Made by a program: the position numbers and the translations under genes | Assembly: GCA_035604685.1 (NCBI GenBank) | Contig: DATNIB010000038.1 | Coordinates: 1-15,944 of the forward strand | DNA: 15,944 bases | Reading direction: 5' to 3' | Origin: DATNIB01 sp035604685 | GTDB taxonomy: Bacteria > Actinomycetota > Acidimicrobiia > Acidimicrobiales > RAAP-2 | Notes under the pieces: model-generated | Database searches by the model: none | What the model was told of the DNA's origin: nothing | The model's input: only the letters and a program-made list of their open reading frames with translations | In this document: piece by piece, positions 13,283-15,944 of the stretch | Layout of the letters: each line of letters begins with the position of its first letter | Position numbering within the stretch: position 1 is the stretch's first letter

Positions 13283-13386
13283 GGCCGACGTCCCTTTGCG
13301 ATCGGGTCTCCTCGGACACCCGCCGAGCGCGGGCGGCGGCGGCCGGACAGGCCGTGGAGAACGGCCCGAAGATTAGCATCCGTCCC
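13283..13386. promoter_or_regulatory. Divergent rpmB / DAK2 promoter region with back-to-back -10 elements
   Basis: AGATTAGCAT (13370-13379) contains TAGCAT on the plus strand, ending seven bases before the ATG of the DAK2 gene. It also contains TAATCT on the minus strand, facing rpmB. The plus-strand gene has no ribosome site, so a leaderless start fits. No clear -35 was seen for either direction. Nothing else is recognised in the 104 bases. Confidence 0.35.
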
Positions 13387-15030
13387 ATGGGCTCCCAGGA
13401 GGCGCTGGTCGCCGCCGACCTCCGCCGGGTCATGGTGGCCTACCGCGACGTGCTGCTGACGCACCAGCAGGTGATCAACCGGCTCAACGTCTACCCGGTG
13501 CCCGACGGCGATACCGGGACCAACATGGCCCGGACGCTCGAGGCGGTCGTCGAGGAGCTGGACGGCCTCGGTCCGGACGAGTCCATGGTGGACGTGTGCC
13601 GGGCCATGGCGCACGGGTCGCTCATGGGCGCCCGTGGCAACTCGGGGGTCATCCTCTCTCAGTTCCTGCGGGGCCTCGCCGATCGGTTCGGCCGCGGCGC
13701 GACCGTGGGCTCGACCGACATGGCCGAGGCGCTCGTCCACGCCTCGGACCTGGCCTATGAGGCCGTCATGCGGCCGGTGGAGGGCACCATCTTGACCGTG
13801 GCGCGCGCGGCCGGCGAGGGCGCGTCCACCGTGGCGGCCGCCGGCGATCGGCTGGTCGGGGTGGCGGCCGCCGCGCACCGCGCGGCGACCGTCGCCCTGG
13901 CCGACACGCCGAACCAGCTGGAGGTCCTGGCCAAGGCCGGGGTCGTCGACGCTGGCGGCGCGGCCCTCGTGCTCTTGTTCGACGCCCTGTTGCTGGTGCT
14001 CGACGGCCGACCGATGCCCGACGCCCCGCCGCTCGACTCGCTGGCGCCGGGCGCCGAGATGTGCGCGGCCGAGGAGGGGCTGGCCGGCGGGCCGCGCTAC
14101 GAGGTCATGTACCTGTTGTCGGCCCCCGACGACACCATCGGCGACTTCAAGGAGGTCTGGGCCGGCCTCGGCGACTCGATCGTGGTGGTGGGCGGCGACG
14201 GCCTGTGGAACTGCCACATCCACACCGACGACATCGGGGCCGCGGTGGAGGCCGCACTCGAGTCCGGCCGGCCCCGCAGCATCCGGGTGACGGACCTGCA
14301 CGAGCAGGTGGAGGAGGAGCGTTGGGTGCGCGAGGGGGCGGCCGCGTCCGAGCCCGAGCTCGCCGGCCCCCCGCCCACGACCGGCGTGGTGGCCGTCGTG
14401 ACCGGCGGCGGCGTCGGACGCATCTTCCGTTCGCTCGGCGTGCACCACCAGGTGCTGGGCGGCCAGTCGATGAACCCCTCCACCGCCGAGATCCTGGCCG
14501 TGGTGGAGCAGGTGGGTTCCGACGAGGTGGTCATCCTCCCCAACAACGCCAACATCATCCCCGTTGCCGAGCAGGTCGACTCGTTGAGCGACAAGGTGGT
14601 GCGCGTCGTGCCGACCAAGAGCATCGTGGAGGGGTTCGCGGCGCTCCTCTCCTATGACCCGGCGGCCGAGTCCAAGGCCAACGCAGAGGCGATGGCCGGC
14701 TCGGCCTCGCACGTGGTCTCGGCCGAGGTGACCCGGGCCGTGCGCGACGCGCCGACCGAGGCCGGTCCCGTGCGGGCCGGGGACTGGATGGGGCTCTCGG
14801 AGGACGGGGTGCTGTCGATCGGCGACTCGCCGGCGGCCGCGGCCTGTCCGCTGCTCGAACGGCTGATCGGCCCGAGGCACGAGCTCGTCACCCTGATCGA
14901 GGGAGAGGGGGCCACCCCGGGCGACACGCGGCGCATCAGCCAGTGGCTGTCGGACCGCCACCCCTCGGTCTCGATCGAGGTGCACCACGGCGGCCAGCCC
15001 CTCTACCCCTACCTCCTCGGCATCGAGTGA
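13387..15030 (+). CDS. DAK2 domain fatty-acid kinase-like protein (FakA/YloV family)
   Basis: 547 residues, the usual family length. FakA phosphorylates fatty acids presented by a separate FakB carrier, feeding exogenous fatty acids into phospholipid synthesis. An N-terminal DAK2 ATP-binding domain spans about 10-200, with NVYPVPDGDTGTNM at 34-47 (Mg-binding Asp40 and Asp42), GARGNSGVILSQ, PVEGTILTVARAAGEG and KAGVVDAGGAAL. A middle segment carries NCHIHTDD. A C-terminal DegV/DAK1-like region has VTGGGVGRIFRSLG, GGQSMNPSTAEI and ILPNNANI. No fakB is in the window, so the fatty-acid role is inferred from family. ATG at 13387 fits the family start and sits seven bases after TAGCAT; an upstream GTG at 13354 is less likely. 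Its stop overlaps the recG start. Confidence 0.9.
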   Translation: MGSQEALVAADLRRVMVAYRDVLLTHQQVINRLNVYPVPDGDTGTNMARTLEAVVEELDGLGPDESMVDVCRAMAHGSLMGARGNSGVILSQFLRGLADRFGRGATVGSTDMAEALVHASDLAYEAVMRPVEGTILTVARAAGEGASTVAAAGDRLVGVAAAAHRAATVALADTPNQLEVLAKAGVVDAGGAALVLLFDALLLVLDGRPMPDAPPLDSLAPGAEMCAAEEGLAGGPRYEVMYLLSAPDDTIGDFKEVWAGLGDSIVVVGGDGLWNCHIHTDDIGAAVEAALESGRPRSIRVTDLHEQVEEERWVREGAAASEPELAGPPPTTGVVAVVTGGGVGRIFRSLGVHHQVLGGQSMNPSTAEILAVVEQVGSDEVVILPNNANIIPVAEQVDSLSDKVVRVVPTKSIVEGFAALLSYDPAAESKANAEAMAGSASHVVSAEVTRAVRDAPTEAGPVRAGDWMGLSEDGVLSIGDSPAAAACPLLERLIGPRHELVTLIEGEGATPGDTRRISQWLSDRHPSVSIEVHHGGQPLYPYLLGIE

Positions 15031-15944
15031 ACCAGGGGTCCTCGCAGGCGGCGGCGCCCGCCGGCCCGGTGCCCGCCGGGCGCAAGTTCCGCCAGCTGGC
15101 CGCCCAACCCGTCCACGTCTTGGCCTCGGTGAAGCCGGCCAAGGCCAAGGCCCTGGAGAGCGCGGGGATCGAGAGCGTGCTCGACCTGCTCACGATCTAC
15201 CCGCGCCGCTACCTCGACCGCACCCGCCAGGTAGACGTGGCGGACATGGCGGTCGGCGACGAGGCGGTCGTGCTGGCCGAGGTGCGCGCGGCGCGGGCGC
15301 CGCGGGACCGGCGCGGCCGCGTGCGGGTCGAGCTCGAGGTCTTCGACGACAGCGGCACCCTCCAGGTGGTCTTCTTCAACCAGCCCTGGCGCGAGCGGCA
15401 GCTGGCCGCCGGGTCCCAGGTGCTCTTGTGGGGGAAGTTGGCCGAGTACCGGGGGGTCCGCCAGCTGGTCAACCCGGTCGTCGACCTCCTCGTTTCGACC
15501 GAGGAGCAGTCGGTGGGCCGGCGCCAGCGGATGCTGCGGATCGTGCCCGTCTATCCGGCCTCGGCCAAGGCGGGCCTGAACAGCTGGGAGCTCGGGACCT
15601 GGATCGAGGACGCCCTCGAGCGGGCGGGCGCCTTCGCCGATCCGCTGCCGGCGGCCGAGCGGCGCCGGCTGCGCCTGGTGGACCGCACCGAGGCCCTGGA
15701 GAAGATCCACCGGCCCGAGTCGGTGGCCGACTTCGACCGGGCGCGCCGTCGCCTCGCCTTCGACGAGCTGCTCTTGGTCCAGCTGCCGCTCGTGCTGCGG
15801 CGCCGGGCGCTCGAGGCGGCGGCCCGGCCCATCCGCCACCGGGTGGCGGCCCTCGGCCGCCCCGGGGCGCCGGGCCAGCCCGCCCTGGTCGAGGCCTTCG
15901 TGGCGCAGCTGCCCTTCGAGCTCACCGCCGCCCAGCGGCGGGGC
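15027..15944 (+). CDS. recG: ATP-dependent DNA helicase RecG, N-terminal part (cut by window end)
   Basis: RecG remodels stalled replication forks and Holliday junctions. The 306 visible codons cover the wedge region. A helix-hairpin-like entry, LASVKPAKAKALESAGIESVLDLLTIYPRRYLDRT, is at about 32-66. The OB-fold wedge that grips the junction is at about 75-150, including VELEVFDDSGTLQVVFFNQPW. A connector with RLAFDELLLVQLPLVLRR follows, ending at LPFELTAAQRRG, just before the Walker A motif, which is off the window. The GTG start at 15027 forms a GTGA overlap with the DAK2 stop, so the two are translationally coupled. The frame stays open to the last base. The helicase motifs cannot be checked here. 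Confidence 0.93.
   Translation, partial: MNQGSSQAAAPAGPVPAGRKFRQLAAQPVHVLASVKPAKAKALESAGIESVLDLLTIYPRRYLDRTRQVDVADMAVGDEAVVLAEVRAARAPRDRRGRVRVELEVFDDSGTLQVVFFNQPWRERQLAAGSQVLLWGKLAEYRGVRQLVNPVVDLLVSTEEQSVGRRQRMLRIVPVYPASAKAGLNSWELGTWIEDALERAGAFADPLPAAERRRLRLVDRTEALEKIHRPESVADFDRARRRLAFDELLLVQLPLVLRRRALEAAARPIRHRVAALGRPGAPGQPALVEAFVAQLPFELTAAQRRG

Noticed and set aside
13234..14988. A 584-residue open frame antisense to the DAK2 gene
   Set aside because: His, Arg and Gly-rich composition with no recognisable motif, lying opposite a well-supported gene.

Overview
The window is a very GC-rich, densely packed bacterial chromosome segment. Frequent GTG starts, GTGA stop/start overlaps, several genes without a Shine-Dalgarno sequence, an alpha-methylacyl-CoA racemase laid out like the mycobacterial enzyme, a GTP-type PEP carboxykinase and a four-cysteine ribosomal protein L28 all point to an actinobacterium. 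An Acidimicrobiia-like lineage is my best guess, by inference only. I see no tRNA, rRNA, CRISPR array, insertion sequence or phage gene.

Layout. 1-71 is the tail of an unidentified gene. Next come trpD (+) and galK (-), which converge and share a CTAG that encodes both stop codons. A 221-bp divergent region leads to an alpha-methylacyl-CoA racemase (+). Facing it is a minus-strand block which, in reading direction, runs: a short SipW/TasA-type secreted protein (7004-6309), a longer relative carrying a LamG-like domain (6261-4819), an ER-type signal peptidase I (4822-3887, GTGA overlap), and a stand-alone Lrp/AsnC ligand-binding (RAM) protein (3821-3585). A 254-bp divergent region rich in inverted repeats separates this block from an MFS transporter and a TTC38-like TPR protein (+). 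The last third is housekeeping: pckG (-), thiL (+), rpmB (-), then a FakA/YloV-like DAK2 protein and recG (+, cut by the window end).

How the genes work together. trpD serves tryptophan synthesis, galK galactose use, the racemase branched-chain or sterol side-chain CoA metabolism, pckG gluconeogenesis/anaplerosis and thiL thiamine diphosphate synthesis. rpmB, the DAK2 gene and recG form a neighbourhood common in Gram-positive bacteria.

The most interesting part is 3887-7004. It looks like a self-contained export locus in which two related precursors are encoded beside a probable dedicated signal peptidase. Both precursors share a six-cysteine scaffold, and in the longer one a LamG-like domain of roughly 200 residues sits between the third and fourth shared cysteines. 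The arrangement resembles tapA-sipW-tasA or camelysin loci in Bacillus, but the proteins look different. I propose a surface-fibre or adhesin system; that function is inference.
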